64,000 nucleotides of DNA from JAGVSZ01 sp963747775 (GCA_963747775.1 CAVVGT010000006.1:591497-655496); one strand, 5' to 3'. Shown: positions 15,995-24,694, counted from the first letter of the stretch. The notes: generated by a model from the sequence alone, not told the origin. Program-made: numbers and translations.

Positions 15995-16359
15995 CAAAAG
16001 AAGGCTGCAGCATGGGGCCGCAGGGCGCAGCCCCCGCGTCGTCAGGCCTCACTAACGAGGCGGTCGCTCGTCTTTTTCCACTTGGCCGAGTGCGCCTGTA
16101 TGCTCGACGCCAACTCCTCGGGCGTGCCGCCGACCGGCCGTAACCCGGTCGGACGATTGCCCGCGGGAGTGGCGGACATCTAGCGTCGGCACCTTGTCTA
16201 CCGGATCGTGGCGCCCACTAAGTGGGATCGGCGTGAGGATCAGGATCCTCGGCGTCATGTCCATCGCGTTCCGATGATGACGCGAAGCGTCGCTTCGAGG
16301 TAGGAAAATATGATTTTTCGGGTGAGCGGCTCCCCTTCGCACAGAATGTGAGCCGGGTC
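15995..16359. other. Convergent intergenic region with a TctC remnant
   Basis: The 365 bases between the converging PLP-enzyme and TRAP genes hold no intact gene. The only recognisable content is the minus-strand end of a TctC/Bug protein (16042-16146, listed separately). The stretch from about 16150 to 16359 shows nothing I can assign and no clear rho-independent terminator. Confidence 0.6.
16042..16146 (-). pseudogene. C-terminal remnant of a TctC/Bug solute receptor
   Basis: Reading the minus strand back from a TGA at 16044-16042 gives 34 residues, GLRPVGGTPEELASSIQAHS followed by AKWKK and a short tail. The GGTPEE...AKW pattern is the hallmark end of TctC/Bug periplasmic receptors, such as the intact copies elsewhere in this window. 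No upstream part of such a gene follows: the next minus-strand gene upstream is the TRAP subunit at 16360. This looks like the scar of a deleted receptor gene downstream of the TRAP operon. Confidence 0.6.
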
Positions 16360-17631
16360 TCAGAGGAAGCGGGTCAAGTACAGGGACAATTCCGGAACAT
16401 ATGTGACCCCGATAAGGCCAACGATGTTCACTCCAATGAATGGCATCAGGCCTGGATAGAGGACTTTCAAGGGCGTGCGGAATACCGACTGGGCCACGAA
16501 GATGTTCAGACCAAAGGGGGGGGTGAACATCCCGATTTCCAGATTCACGACGATGACAATTCCCAGGTGAATGAGATCTATATTGGCGTGCTGCGCGATC
16601 GGCACCAGTAGGGGCGTCAGGACAATGATGGCCGAGGTCGGGTCGATGAAGCATCCGACGACCAAGAGGAGCAGATTTATGAGTAGGAGCGTCGTCCACT
16701 TCGTGCCACCCAGGCTCTCGACCAGGCCCACGAGAGCGGCCGGTATCCCGCCAATGGTGAGAAGCCACGAATACACGGTCGCCGCCGCAACCACGATGAA
16801 CACTTGCGCGGTCAGGTACATGGACCGGCTGCAGATGCGCCACAGGTCCCTGAGGCTCGTGGTTCGGTAGACCAGCGTCGTGATCGACGCCGCGTAGATG
16901 CAGGCGACTCCCCCCGCCTCGGTCGGGGTGAAGACGCCCAGGTAGATCCCGCCGAGGATGATCAATGGAGCGATCAACGCGAGGCTGCCGTCCCACGCCG
17001 TGACCCGCATCGCCCGCCATTCAAACCGTTGGACATCGGAGATGCGCTGCCGGCGGGCGAAGATATAGACGTAAATTCCGATTAGCAGCGCGAGGAGCAG
17101 GCCCGGTATCACCCCCGCGATGAAGAGGTGCGGGATGGACTGCTGCGCGGCGGCGCCGTAGAGGATCATTGAGATCGACGGCGGGATGACCGTTGCGAGC
17201 CCGCCGCAAGAAGTAAGCAGGCTGCTCGAGAATCGCTCTCCGTAGCCCCGGTCGCATAACGGCTGGTACAGGATTCGGCCGATCGCGGCGACGGTCGCTG
17301 GGCTCGAACCCGACACCGCGCCGAACATGGTGCACGACGCGACGGCCGTCAGCCCGAGGCTGCCGCGCACACCGCCGACGATTGAAAGGGCGAAATCGAC
17401 GATCCGTCGTGCCATTCCGCCATGCAGCATGAGTTCGCCGAGAAGGATGAAGAACGGCAGGGAGATGAGCACGACCTTGTTCACGCTGCCGAACAGCACC
17501 TGCGGCACGACAGCGAGCGGCACGGGTGCGAAGACGATCAGGACCACGACGCACGTTGTCAGCAGCACCAGATAGATGGGCAGCCCCAGTACGAGCAGGG
17601 CTAGCGGAATCAGGCCGAGGGCGGCATTCAT
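16360..17631 (-). CDS. dctM: TRAP transporter large permease, DctM
   Basis: This 423-residue large membrane subunit of a TRAP transporter should have about twelve spans. Family marks include LPFFILLGELMLHGGMARRIVDF near residue 55, the GAVSGSSPATVAAIG turn, TVIPPSISMILYG and the late DPTSAIIVLTPLLVPIA. The true start is the ATG at 17631, overlapping the small-subunit stop as ATGA (17628-17631); longer open frames upstream are in the DctQ gene. It is the last gene of the six-gene minus-strand operon headed by IclR at 22063, and would move a carboxylate-type solute captured by the receptor at 20200 using an ion gradient. Confidence 0.9.
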   Translation of the reverse strand: MNAALGLIPLALLVLGLPIYLVLLTTCVVVLIVFAPVPLAVVPQVLFGSVNKVVLISLPFFILLGELMLHGGMARRIVDFALSIVGGVRGSLGLTAVASCTMFGAVSGSSPATVAAIGRILYQPLCDRGYGERFSSSLLTSCGGLATVIPPSISMILYGAAAQQSIPHLFIAGVIPGLLLALLIGIYVYIFARRQRISDVQRFEWRAMRVTAWDGSLALIAPLIILGGIYLGVFTPTEAGGVACIYAASITTLVYRTTSLRDLWRICSRSMYLTAQVFIVVAAATVYSWLLTIGGIPAALVGLVESLGGTKWTTLLLINLLLLVVGCFIDPTSAIIVLTPLLVPIAQHANIDLIHLGIVIVVNLEIGMFTPPFGLNIFVAQSVFRTPLKVLYPGLMPFIGVNIVGLIGVTYVPELSLYLTRFL

Positions 17632-18101
17632 GTCGTGGCGCGACCGCGCGGCCACAGTCGCCAGGCCGCCACCGCGGCGATCAGCGCGAAGCCCACCGGG
17701 AGCGCCGCGAAGGGGACCGCCATGGGGACGTTCAGAACGATGGTCTTCTCGCCGAGCCTGCCGATCAGAATTGCCGCCTGAATGCACTGGTAGGCGACCA
17801 GTCCGCAGACGGCGAGTGTCAAAACCGCCTCCAGGGTGCGCAGAGCCCGTTGGAATCTCGCGGGCAGCACCACGGCCAGCAGGTCCATGCGCAGGTGCTC
17901 GTCGTTCCGTGTGACGAGGATCATACCGATGAAGACGCTCCAGACCAGCAGGTAACCGAGGATCTCCTCGACCGCGATGATCGGGGAGTGCAGGACGTAG
18001 CGCGCGAAGACGTTGGCACCGTCAAGCGCGACGCAAAAGACCAGCGCCGCGCCGATCAGGGTCTCGGGGATCGCCCAAAGTACGCCGAAATTGAGCCGCA
18101 C
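17628..18101 (-). CDS. dctQ: TRAP transporter small permease, DctQ
   Basis: This 157-residue four-span membrane protein is the small subunit partner of DctM. It has the typical ANVFARYVLHSPIIAVEEILGY segment near residues 28-50 and the charged TRNDEHLRMDLL loop after the second span. The start is a GTG at 18101, 12 bases after the Pht5-like stop. The gene overlaps DctM by four bases. Confidence 0.87.
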   Translation of the reverse strand: MRLNFGVLWAIPETLIGAALVFCVALDGANVFARYVLHSPIIAVEEILGYLLVWSVFIGMILVTRNDEHLRMDLLAVVLPARFQRALRTLEAVLTLAVCGLVAYQCIQAAILIGRLGEKTIVLNVPMAVPFAALPVGFALIAAVAAWRLWPRGRATT

Positions 18102-18113
18102 GACGCGAGGCGA

Positions 18114-19091
18114 CTAGGTGTCTAGTACGGAATCGTGGAACAGCTCTTCCGCGTGCATCCGGCGGGACGTGAGGTGCTGGCTGAACGAGTAGTCGAGAAA
18201 CTTCTCCAGGTCCGCCCGATTGGCCGCGAGCCCGGACGGAAACAGGTCGGCACCCATGCGTACCTCTTGGTCCTCGAGCTCGCATTGCGCGAACGGCATC
18301 AGCGAGTAGGTCGGATCGTGGTAGAAACCGCGCGCCAGGTCCTTCGAGCGCTCCCACCACGCGATCAGCGCGCGCGGCAGCCATGGCTCCTCGGAGGCAA
18401 GCGACTCGGTCAGAACCAGCAGGTGCATCATTGGGTAGTGGCCGTATTTTCCAAAGTAGCGCACGGCCTCTCCGCGCCAGTCCCGGAACAGTCGTCTTAC
18501 GGGACCGTCACGAACCAGCGCATCCGCCGGGGGATGGGGATGGACGACGGCATCCAGCTCGCCACGTGCGAGCATCGCGACCACGTCCGCATGTGCCGGC
18601 AGCCTCCGGATGGTCGCCTGCGGGACCTCGATCTGCACCTCCTCCGGGAAGAGGGTGTGCCACTCGATCGACTGCCACGGAACGCCATACTCGAGGGCAA
18701 GATCGCCCTTCGCGAGAACGGAGAGCGTCGTCTGGAACGACCAGACGCATACGCGCCGGCCGGCGAGCTCGCTCGCGTGCTCGAGCGCCGAATCCCTCGC
18801 GACGAACATGTTCCCTTGCGAAAAGAGTCGACGCGGAAAGACGGGCACCGCCGTGAAGGGAGCGCCGCGGCTCTTGGCGATGATGTAGGAGCTGAGCGAA
18901 ACCTCGCAGACGTCGAACTCCCGGTCGTGCAGCATCCGCCCGTGGCGATTCACGCCGTCCCGCCGCCCGGCCACCATGCCGACCTCCAGCGGCACGAGTT
19001 CCACCGGCGCCGTGTCCGGCAGGAGTCCCATGAAGAATGGGACGTGCCGGTCATAGCGGTCCAGCGCTATCGTGAGCCTACGTCTCGTCAC
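18114..19091 (-). CDS. Pht5-like protein (4,5-dihydroxyphthalate decarboxylase family)
   Basis: This 325-residue protein is related to 4,5-dihydroxyphthalate decarboxylase and has a periplasmic-receptor-like two-domain fold but no signal peptide, so it is predicted cytoplasmic. Family features are the LTIALDRYDRHVPF opening, FDVCEVSLSSYIIAKSRG near residue 60, FTAVPVFPRRLFSQGNMFVA and a late YGHYPMMHLLVLTE segment. The proven member removes a carboxyl group from a dihydroxylated aromatic acid, although many relatives are called receptors. Here it lies 13 bases after a Rieske oxygenase gene, which fits oxidation followed by decarboxylation. Start GTG 19091. A second family member is at 50641-51644, also near Rieske oxygenases. 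Confidence 0.72.
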   Translation of the reverse strand: MTRRRLTIALDRYDRHVPFFMGLLPDTAPVELVPLEVGMVAGRRDGVNRHGRMLHDREFDVCEVSLSSYIIAKSRGAPFTAVPVFPRRLFSQGNMFVARDSALEHASELAGRRVCVWSFQTTLSVLAKGDLALEYGVPWQSIEWHTLFPEEVQIEVPQATIRRLPAHADVVAMLARGELDAVVHPHPPADALVRDGPVRRLFRDWRGEAVRYFGKYGHYPMMHLLVLTESLASEEPWLPRALIAWWERSKDLARGFYHDPTYSLMPFAQCELEDQEVRMGADLFPSGLAANRADLEKFLDYSFSQHLTSRRMHAEELFHDSVLDT

Positions 19092-19104
19092 AGCCGGGGC
19101 GGGC

Positions 19105-20181
19105 TCAGGTGCGGGCGCTTTGCTCCTGCGCCACGAGGCGGTCCAGGATCCTGCGGCCCATCACGAGCCCGCGGTCGGCCCTGATCTCGCCCAGGGGGGA
19201 CACGTCCCCGATTCGCGCCTTCTCGGGGTCCATCACCTGCAGCGCCTTCTGCTGGCCGAGGTAGGCCTCCATGTCCTCGGCCAGGACCTGTCTGCCAAGC
19301 ACCACGTTGAAGCGCTCGTAGTGGCTCGGGTCGACGAACTCGTTCGGGTGCGCGATGGCCCAGAACTGGTACGTCGAGGTGTCCGTCTCCGGTGTGATCC
19401 CGTGATACACCTGGAATCCCCACGTGCCGCGACCCCTCGCGCGCTCCTCCGCGGGCCGATCGCTCCTTCCGGCGGGGTCGGTGCCGTTGTTGATCAGGAA
19501 GAAGGAGGGCGGCATGTACTCGGTGACCTGCCAGCGATCGATATTCGTCTTGTAGCGGCCGAATTCTGCGAAGGAGACCGACGGGGGGATGTTGCGCATG
19601 AAGCGGACCACGCGCACGCGATCGCCGTCGTCTTGGTAGGTGACGTCGGCATCGGCCATCACCTCGTTGCCGATCGACGAGTTGTGCAGGAACGCGAGAT
19701 GCGAGAGATCCAGCAGATTGTCGAGGAGTAGCTTGTAGTTGCAGGCGATGTGCAGCGTGCCGTTGATGTGCCGCCACGAGGGATCGCCGAGCCGCCGGTG
19801 GAAGTCCGGCGCAGGCGAAGCGTGAACCCTTTCCGGGTCGCCCATCCACACCATCACCCACTTGTCGCGCTCTACCACCGGGTAGGCGCGCAGGCAGGCC
19901 CAGTCCCCGACGCGGTCCTGCCCCGGAATCTTGACGCACTTTCCGCTCGGCTCGTAGGTGAGCCCATGATACCGGCAGCGTAGGTTGTCACCGATCACCC
20001 AGCCCATCGAGAGCGGCAGCCTGCGGTGCACGCAGCGGTCTTCGAACGCAGCCACTGCGCCGCCCTGCGTCCTGTAGAGCACCAGTGGCTCGTTGAGGAT
20101 CGTTCGGGCGAGCGGTTTCTCGTTGGTGACCTCGTCCGCCCAGGCCGCGACATACCAAGAATTCCTCAGAAACATGGTCAA
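19105..20181 (-). CDS. Rieske non-heme iron oxygenase, VanA/dicamba-O-demethylase type
   Basis: This 358-residue oxygenase subunit binds its Rieske [2Fe-2S] cluster through C50, H52, C69 and H72 (CVHR...CRYHG). The mononuclear iron site lies in N155-L-L-D158-L-S-H161-x4-H166. Size and spacing match the VanA/DdmC group, which demethylates or hydroxylates aromatic acids with a separate reductase. Electron donors could be the Rieske ferredoxin and ferredoxin reductase far away at 52463-53996, since none is in this operon. It follows the TRAP receptor by 18 bases and precedes the Pht5-like gene. The imported compound is therefore probably an aromatic carboxylate. Confidence 0.86.
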   Translation of the reverse strand: MTMFLRNSWYVAAWADEVTNEKPLARTILNEPLVLYRTQGGAVAAFEDRCVHRRLPLSMGWVIGDNLRCRYHGLTYEPSGKCVKIPGQDRVGDWACLRAYPVVERDKWVMVWMGDPERVHASPAPDFHRRLGDPSWRHINGTLHIACNYKLLLDNLLDLSHLAFLHNSSIGNEVMADADVTYQDDGDRVRVVRFMRNIPPSVSFAEFGRYKTNIDRWQVTEYMPPSFFLINNGTDPAGRSDRPAEERARGRGTWGFQVYHGITPETDTSTYQFWAIAHPNEFVDPSHYERFNVVLGRQVLAEDMEAYLGQQKALQVMDPEKARIGDVSPLGEIRADRGLVMGRRILDRLVAQEQSART

Positions 20182-20199
20182 CCTCCTAGTGCGAGATAG

Positions 20200-21240
20200 T
20201 TACCGGTTGCGCGTCTTCTCCGCGACCTTCTTGAACAGCGCGTACATGTCCTTGATCTGCGGATCGGCGCCCATCACTTCGTCGGCGACGACGCCGACGC
20301 GCTTCATGAACTCGGCCCGCTCCTCCTTGGAGAGCTGGACGAGCTCGCCACCGTTCTTCGTCCAGCTTACGTAGGCGGCCTCGTTCTGGGCCAGCGCGCG
20401 CTCGAGTATGTACGGCTCCATCTCGACCCCGATCTTCACCATGGTCTGCTGAAGCTGCGGCGAAAGCTTGGAGTAAAAGGGCATCGACACCCAAGCCACC
20501 AGGGGGATGTCGGTGTCGTTCACCACAGTGAGGTACTTGGTCGTCGTCCAGAACTTGCGTGCATCCAGGATGGGGACGATGCTGCGGATCCCGTCGAGGG
20601 CGCGCCGCTGCAGCGCCGGGAGGACGTCGGCGATATCCATGGGGACGCCGGCCGCTCCGAGCCGCGCCATCATCTTCGTCTCGACTTCGGTCGCGAGGAC
20701 GCGGATCTTCAGGCCCTTGAAGTCGGCGAGGGTTCGCACGGGGGCCAAGGTCGCGTAGTCACTCGCGCCGGATACCCAGATGCTCAGCCCCTTCACGCCT
20801 TTCGCCTCGCCGAGCGCGAGAAAAGGCGAGCGAAACTCCGGATCGGTGAAGGTGCGGTTCGCGTGTCGGAGGTCCTGGAACACCCCGGGCGCACTCACGA
20901 CCCCGAAGCGGGGATCGATCCCCTTCAGGAAGTCCGGCGGCACGACGAACATCTCCACGGTGCCGAGCTGCAGACCCCGGACGGTGTCGGCGATCCCCCC
21001 GAGCTGGCCGCCGGGATAGAGTTCGACCGTCACTCCCGGTGCGGCCGGCTCCAGCCGTCGCTTGAACTCCCGCAGGTAGTCGTGCTGCATGTCATTCATG
21101 CCCATGGTGGCGAGCTTGACCTTCACGTCAGCCGCCGAGGAGGGCGTTGCAACCGCGCACGCGAGCGCAATCGTGGCTACCGCCATGCCGAGACGCATGA
21201 TGTCGTGCCGCTGCGCGTGTTCCTGCGTCCTGGTTTTCAT
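20200..21240 (-). CDS. dctP: TRAP transporter substrate-binding protein, DctP
   Basis: This 346-residue periplasmic TRAP receptor starts at the ATG at 21240 behind a textbook AGGAGGAG site; an in-frame GTG further upstream adds only polar residues. The signal peptide spans about residues 1-37 (hydrophobic core, cleavage near PSSAAD). The mature protein has the DctP features VELYPGGQLGGIADTVRGLQ and the substrate-carboxylate arginine region DFKGLKIRVLATEV. It is second in the operon, 22 bases after IclR, with its membrane subunits at the far end (17628-18101 and 16360-17631). Confidence 0.88.
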   Translation of the reverse strand: MKTRTQEHAQRHDIMRLGMAVATIALACAVATPSSAADVKVKLATMGMNDMQHDYLREFKRRLEPAAPGVTVELYPGGQLGGIADTVRGLQLGTVEMFVVPPDFLKGIDPRFGVVSAPGVFQDLRHANRTFTDPEFRSPFLALGEAKGVKGLSIWVSGASDYATLAPVRTLADFKGLKIRVLATEVETKMMARLGAAGVPMDIADVLPALQRRALDGIRSIVPILDARKFWTTTKYLTVVNDTDIPLVAWVSMPFYSKLSPQLQQTMVKIGVEMEPYILERALAQNEAAYVSWTKNGGELVQLSKEERAEFMKRVGVVADEVMGADPQIKDMYALFKKVAEKTRNR

Positions 21241-21262
21241 TTCTCCTCCTGTTGTGCCGCGT

Positions 21263-22063
21263 TCACGCGGCCGCGTTGACGTCAACCCGAGCTCCTAGCC
21301 GACTCGACAGATCGTCGGCGGCCTTCCGCACTGCCTTAGCGATCGGTCCCCCCAGCGAAGAGTCGAACACCTCGACGTGACCGACCGCAGCGAGCGCGAG
21401 CACGAGCCTGCCATCCGGGGCACCGAACACCGGGGCCGCCAAGCCGTGGATCCCGGGAACCAGTGTTCCGGCCACTCGCGCAACCCGGTGCTTGCGCACC
21501 TGCGCGAACATCGCCTCGGCTTCTTCAGCGGTACGGGGAATCCCGACGCGGGGCGAGTCACGCGCCGCGGCGAGCTCACGCTTCAGGATGGATCCGATCA
21601 GGCGACGAGGCATGAAGGCGCCGAAGACGCGACCGGTCGCGGAGGAGAGGAGCGGTGCGATGCTCCCCGTCCGGAGGGTCGCGTTGACAGGTCGCGAGGA
21701 CTCGAGCCAGTGAACGATGACCGGCCCTTGGTTGCCCCACACGCCCAGCACGATCGTTTGGTCGAGTTGCTCGGAAAGGGCCGCCAGGTAGGGAACCGCC
21801 GTGCGCACGGGGTTGAGCTGCCCGAGGGCCGACAGCCCGAGCTGAAGCGCGAAGCGTCCCAGCCTGTAGCGGCCCGACTCCGGATCCTGATCGACCAGCC
21901 CCACGCGGATGAAGCTGACCAGGTAGCGGTGGGTCAGCGCGGCGGGCACTTCCGCGGCTGCGGCGAGATTCTTGAGCATCATGGTCGTCTCCGCATGCGC
22001 CAGCGCGTTCAACAGCCGAGCGCCCACCTCGATCGACTGGATGCCGCGCTGAACTTTTCCCAC
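21263..22063 (-). CDS. IclR-family transcriptional regulator
   Basis: This 266-residue regulator has an N-terminal winged helix (about residues 8-70: GIQSIEVGARLLNALAH and the LTHRYLVSFIRVGLV recognition region) and a C-terminal effector domain (VRTAVPYLAALSEQLDQTIV, GSIAPLLSSATGRVFGAF, VPGIHGLAAPVFG). The start is the GTG at 22063. As the first gene of the TRAP/Rieske/Pht5-like operon it probably controls its own operon and perhaps the divergent RraA-type gene at 22304. Two related motifs in the shared intergenic region (22079-22098 and 22249-22264) are candidate operators. Confidence 0.87.
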   Translation of the reverse strand: MGKVQRGIQSIEVGARLLNALAHAETTMMLKNLAAAAEVPAALTHRYLVSFIRVGLVDQDPESGRYRLGRFALQLGLSALGQLNPVRTAVPYLAALSEQLDQTIVLGVWGNQGPVIVHWLESSRPVNATLRTGSIAPLLSSATGRVFGAFMPRRLIGSILKRELAAARDSPRVGIPRTAEEAEAMFAQVRKHRVARVAGTLVPGIHGLAAPVFGAPDGRLVLALAAVGHVEVFDSSLGGPIAKAVRKAADDLSSRLGARVDVNAAA

Positions 22064-22078
22064 CCGGGAAGTTTACCG

Positions 22079-22098
22079 ATAGAGAATGCGTTGTCTAT
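22079..22098. promoter_or_regulatory. Candidate operator A in the IclR/RraA divergent region
   Basis: The site is ATAGA-N10-TCTAT, an imperfect palindrome with core GAATGCGTT (22084-22092), placed 16 bases before the IclR start. The same core with one change, GAATACGTT, recurs near the divergent gene (22254-22262). IclR-family proteins often bind paired short palindromes between divergent genes. Candidate only. Confidence 0.4.
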
Positions 22099-22248
22099 AG
22101 GTGAACAGGGTTCGAGTGAGCGGGAACGCATGCTGCAATGCGGAGGACCCCGCGCCGGGCGGGAGACGGGATCGACTTGCGATTGCGTGCGGAATCCCGG
22201 CCCGGGCCGCGACCAGGCCCGACGTTGCTGCAGCGCCCATTGCATTCC

Positions 22249-22264
22249 ATAAAGAATACGTTAT
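22249..22264. promoter_or_regulatory. Candidate operator B in the IclR/RraA divergent region
   Basis: ATAA-N8-TTAT with core GAATACGTT matches operator A in eight of nine core bases. It lies about 40 bases upstream of the RraA-type start at 22304, in the position expected to affect its promoter. This AT-rich patch (CCATAAAGAATACGTTATAG) stands out against the surrounding GC-rich DNA. Confidence 0.4.
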
Positions 22265-22303
22265 AGGATCGGTAACTGAATTCGTCTAAGGAAGGAGCGG
22301 TTC

Positions 22304-22990
22304 GTGCGCGCACCCAGGGTTCCTCTCGACGTCATCCAGGGCTATCGGACCGTGTCGGTCCCGAACGTTTGCGACGCGCTCGACCGGTGCTCCTTGCCGC
22401 TCGGGCCGCGCGGCATCGTGCCGACCTGGAGCGGCTGTCGGAAGATCGTTGGACCGGCTGCCACCCTGAAGCTGGTGCCGACATCGGTTTCAACCGCATC
22501 GCCGGTGCTCGGGACGCTGCGCGCGATCGTCGACGCGCATGCCGGCGACGTCCTGGTCATCGACTACGGTTCGCGAACGGACGTCAATACGATGGGCGGT
22601 GTGGCCGGTGCGACGGCCGTCCACAACGGCCTGGCGGGTTGCGTATCGGACGGCTGCGTGCGCGACATCGAGGAGTACCGCGCGATGGATTTCCCGGTCT
22701 ACGCGCGCGGCCCGATCCAATCATCGATTCGGGGGCGGTGCGGGTACGGCGGGCACGGCATCGACGTCGAACTCGGAGGCGTGAGCGTGCAGCCGGGAGA
22801 TCTCGTCTTTGGCGATGAGAGCGGCGTACTCGTCATCCCCCGAGAACGGATCGTCGAGATACTGGCGCTCGCGCGCCAGCTCAAGGCCACGGAGGACACG
22901 GTGATCGCCGCGATCCGGAGCGGCGAGGACCCCATCGAGGCGCACGAGAAGGTTCGCTACGACCAGATGACGGCGCCGGCGGCTCGCTGA
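22304..22990 (+). CDS. RraA-like protein, HMG/CHA aldolase type
   Basis: This 228-residue protein has the RraA/HMG-aldolase fold. The key motif is SDGCVRD, with R120 and D121 at the pyruvate and metal site of 4-hydroxy-4-methyl-2-oxoglutarate / 4-carboxy-4-hydroxy-2-oxoadipate aldolases, preceded by GDVLVIDYGS and TMGGVAGATAVHNGLAG. These class II aldolases release pyruvate late in protocatechuate 4,5-cleavage and gallate pathways, which would suit an aromatic-acid cassette. The start is the GTG at 22304, with AAGGAG about ten bases upstream. RraA proper (an RNase E inhibitor) is shorter and has a different context. Confidence 0.75.
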   Translation: MRAPRVPLDVIQGYRTVSVPNVCDALDRCSLPLGPRGIVPTWSGCRKIVGPAATLKLVPTSVSTASPVLGTLRAIVDAHAGDVLVIDYGSRTDVNTMGGVAGATAVHNGLAGCVSDGCVRDIEEYRAMDFPVYARGPIQSSIRGRCGYGGHGIDVELGGVSVQPGDLVFGDESGVLVIPRERIVEILALARQLKATEDTVIAAIRSGEDPIEAHEKVRYDQMTAPAAR

Positions 22991-22996
22991 GGCCAC

Positions 22997-23695
22997 ATGG
23001 CGCACCCCGCCAGATCAACCGTGGTCGTTGGGCGGCAGCGCGAATTCATGCGCGACTCTGCCTACGATCTGATCAAGTCCCGCATTCTCTCGAACGAATA
23101 TCCCGGCGGCTTCCAGATCCTCGAGGACCAACTCGCGGACGAGGTGGGAATGAGCCGCACCCCGCTGAAGGAGGCCCTGCTGCGGCTCGAGAGCGAGGGT
23201 CTAATCAACATCGTCCCGCGTCGGGGCATTCGCGTGCGACCCCTGACGGCAAACGACATTCACGAGATCTACCAGGTCCTCTCGAGCCTGGAGGTCATGG
23301 CGGCCGAGCTGATCGCCTCGAACCCGGTCAACGCGAAAGCAGTCGCCGCGCTCCAGGCTGAAGTCGATCGGATGCGCGCTGCGCTGCGACGCGACGACCT
23401 CGATGCCTGGGCAATGGCCGACGAACGCTTCCATCGAGCGTTGGTTGACTCAAGCGGCAACAGCCGGCTTGCAATCGCTGCGCATACGCTACTCGACCAG
23501 TCGCAGCGCTTTCGGATGTTCACGCTGCGGCTTCGCGACAAGCCCGTGAAGTCCACGGAGAATCACGCTGCGCTCGTGAAAGCCCTGAAGAGTCACGACG
23601 CCGCCGAGGCGCGGAGGGTCCACCTCGCCCACAAGGCGTCATGGCGCGAACACATGACCGAGCTCCTTGCGAAGTTCGGCATCCGTCACATCTGA
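22997..23695 (+). CDS. GntR-family regulator, FCD subfamily (first copy)
   Basis: This 232-residue regulator has an N-terminal winged helix (LIKSRILSNEYPGG, LADEVGMSRTPLKEALLRLE, RRGIRVRP) followed by an FCD all-helical effector domain. The domain has the metal-binding aspartate/histidine pattern (ADERFHRALVDSSGNSRL near residue 140 and ENHAALVKAL near 195). FCD regulators respond to organic acids. It begins six bases after the RraA-type gene and precedes a TctC receptor by 21 bases, so it probably regulates this short plus-strand unit. Confidence 0.87.
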   Translation: MAHPARSTVVVGRQREFMRDSAYDLIKSRILSNEYPGGFQILEDQLADEVGMSRTPLKEALLRLESEGLINIVPRRGIRVRPLTANDIHEIYQVLSSLEVMAAELIASNPVNAKAVAALQAEVDRMRAALRRDDLDAWAMADERFHRALVDSSGNSRLAIAAHTLLDQSQRFRMFTLRLRDKPVKSTENHAALVKALKSHDAAEARRVHLAHKASWREHMTELLAKFGIRHI

Positions 23696-23716
23696 TCCCT
23701 TCGCAGGAGTTTCCCC

Positions 23717-24682
23717 ATGGCGCTCGCGCCTCGCTCCTTGATCCTCGTTGCGGCCCTCGCGGCAGGCGCAGCTTCGGCCCAGACCTGGCCGGCCAAGCCG
23801 ATCCAGGTGATCGTGCCCTGGCCCACGGGGGGCGGCACGGACCTGATTGCGCGTGCGGTGATGACGCGGGTGCAGCCGCGGTTGGGGCAGCCGATCGTGA
23901 TCGACAATCGTCCCGGCGCCTCGGGGATCATCGGGACGAAGGCCGCGGCGATGGCCGCCGCCGACGGATACACCTTCGTCATCGGGGTGACCAACACGCA
24001 CGGCATAAACCCGACCTTCTTCAAGAAGCTCCCGTACGACGCGGCGAGCGATTTCCAGCCCGTGACGCTCCTCGCCGTCGGGCCGCACGTCCTTCTCGTC
24101 AACTCCGCGCTGCAGGCCAAGAGCGTGCAGGAGCTCGTCGAGCTCGCCCGCGCCGAACCGGGCAAGCACAACTTCGCGTCGTACGGGAACGGGAGCACGG
24201 CCCATCTCGCGGGTCAGTCGCTGAAGGACGCCACCGGCATCGACATCGTTCACGTCCCCTACAAGGGTATCCCGCCGGCGCTTACCGATCTGCTCGGGGG
24301 CCAGGTCACGCTGCTCTTCTCTACGACTGCAGCCGCAATGCCGCACATCAAGTCGGGCAAGCTCCGTGCGCTCGCGGTCACCGATTCGCGCCGGCTCGAC
24401 GTGCTCCCGGATGTCCCGACCATGGCGGAGCTCGGATTCAAGGACGCCGTCCTCACCCATTGGTACGGACTTCTGGCGCCGGCGGGTACACCGCGCCCCG
24501 TCGTGGACCGCATGGCGAAAGAAGTCGGTGCCGTGCTGGCGCTGCCGGAACTGCGGGAAACTTTCGCACAGTACGGAGTTGTGCCGGCACCGATGACGCC
24601 CGAGCAGTACGCGACTTTCATCCGGGAGGAGATCACCCGGTGGGGCACGCTCGTCCGCGCATCCGGCGCGAGCGGCGACTGA
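23717..24682 (+). CDS. TctC/Bug-type periplasmic solute receptor
   Basis: This 321-residue receptor of the tripartite tricarboxylate transporter family has a Sec signal peptide (residues 1-21, cleavage after ASA). Family marks are PIQVIVPWPTGGGTDLIAR, the ADGYTFVIGVTNTHGINP loop, VHVPYKG and LGGQVTLLF, ending in the usual RWGTLVRASG helix. No tctA or tctB membrane genes are in the window, so it is an orphan receptor, as is common in Burkholderiales, working with membrane parts elsewhere or as a sensor. AGGAG lies upstream of ATG 23717. Confidence 0.9.
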   Translation: MALAPRSLILVAALAAGAASAQTWPAKPIQVIVPWPTGGGTDLIARAVMTRVQPRLGQPIVIDNRPGASGIIGTKAAAMAAADGYTFVIGVTNTHGINPTFFKKLPYDAASDFQPVTLLAVGPHVLLVNSALQAKSVQELVELARAEPGKHNFASYGNGSTAHLAGQSLKDATGIDIVHVPYKGIPPALTDLLGGQVTLLFSTTAAAMPHIKSGKLRALAVTDSRRLDVLPDVPTMAELGFKDAVLTHWYGLLAPAGTPRPVVDRMAKEVGAVLALPELRETFAQYGVVPAPMTPEQYATFIREEITRWGTLVRASGASGD

Positions 24683-24694
24683 CCGGGCTTCTGC

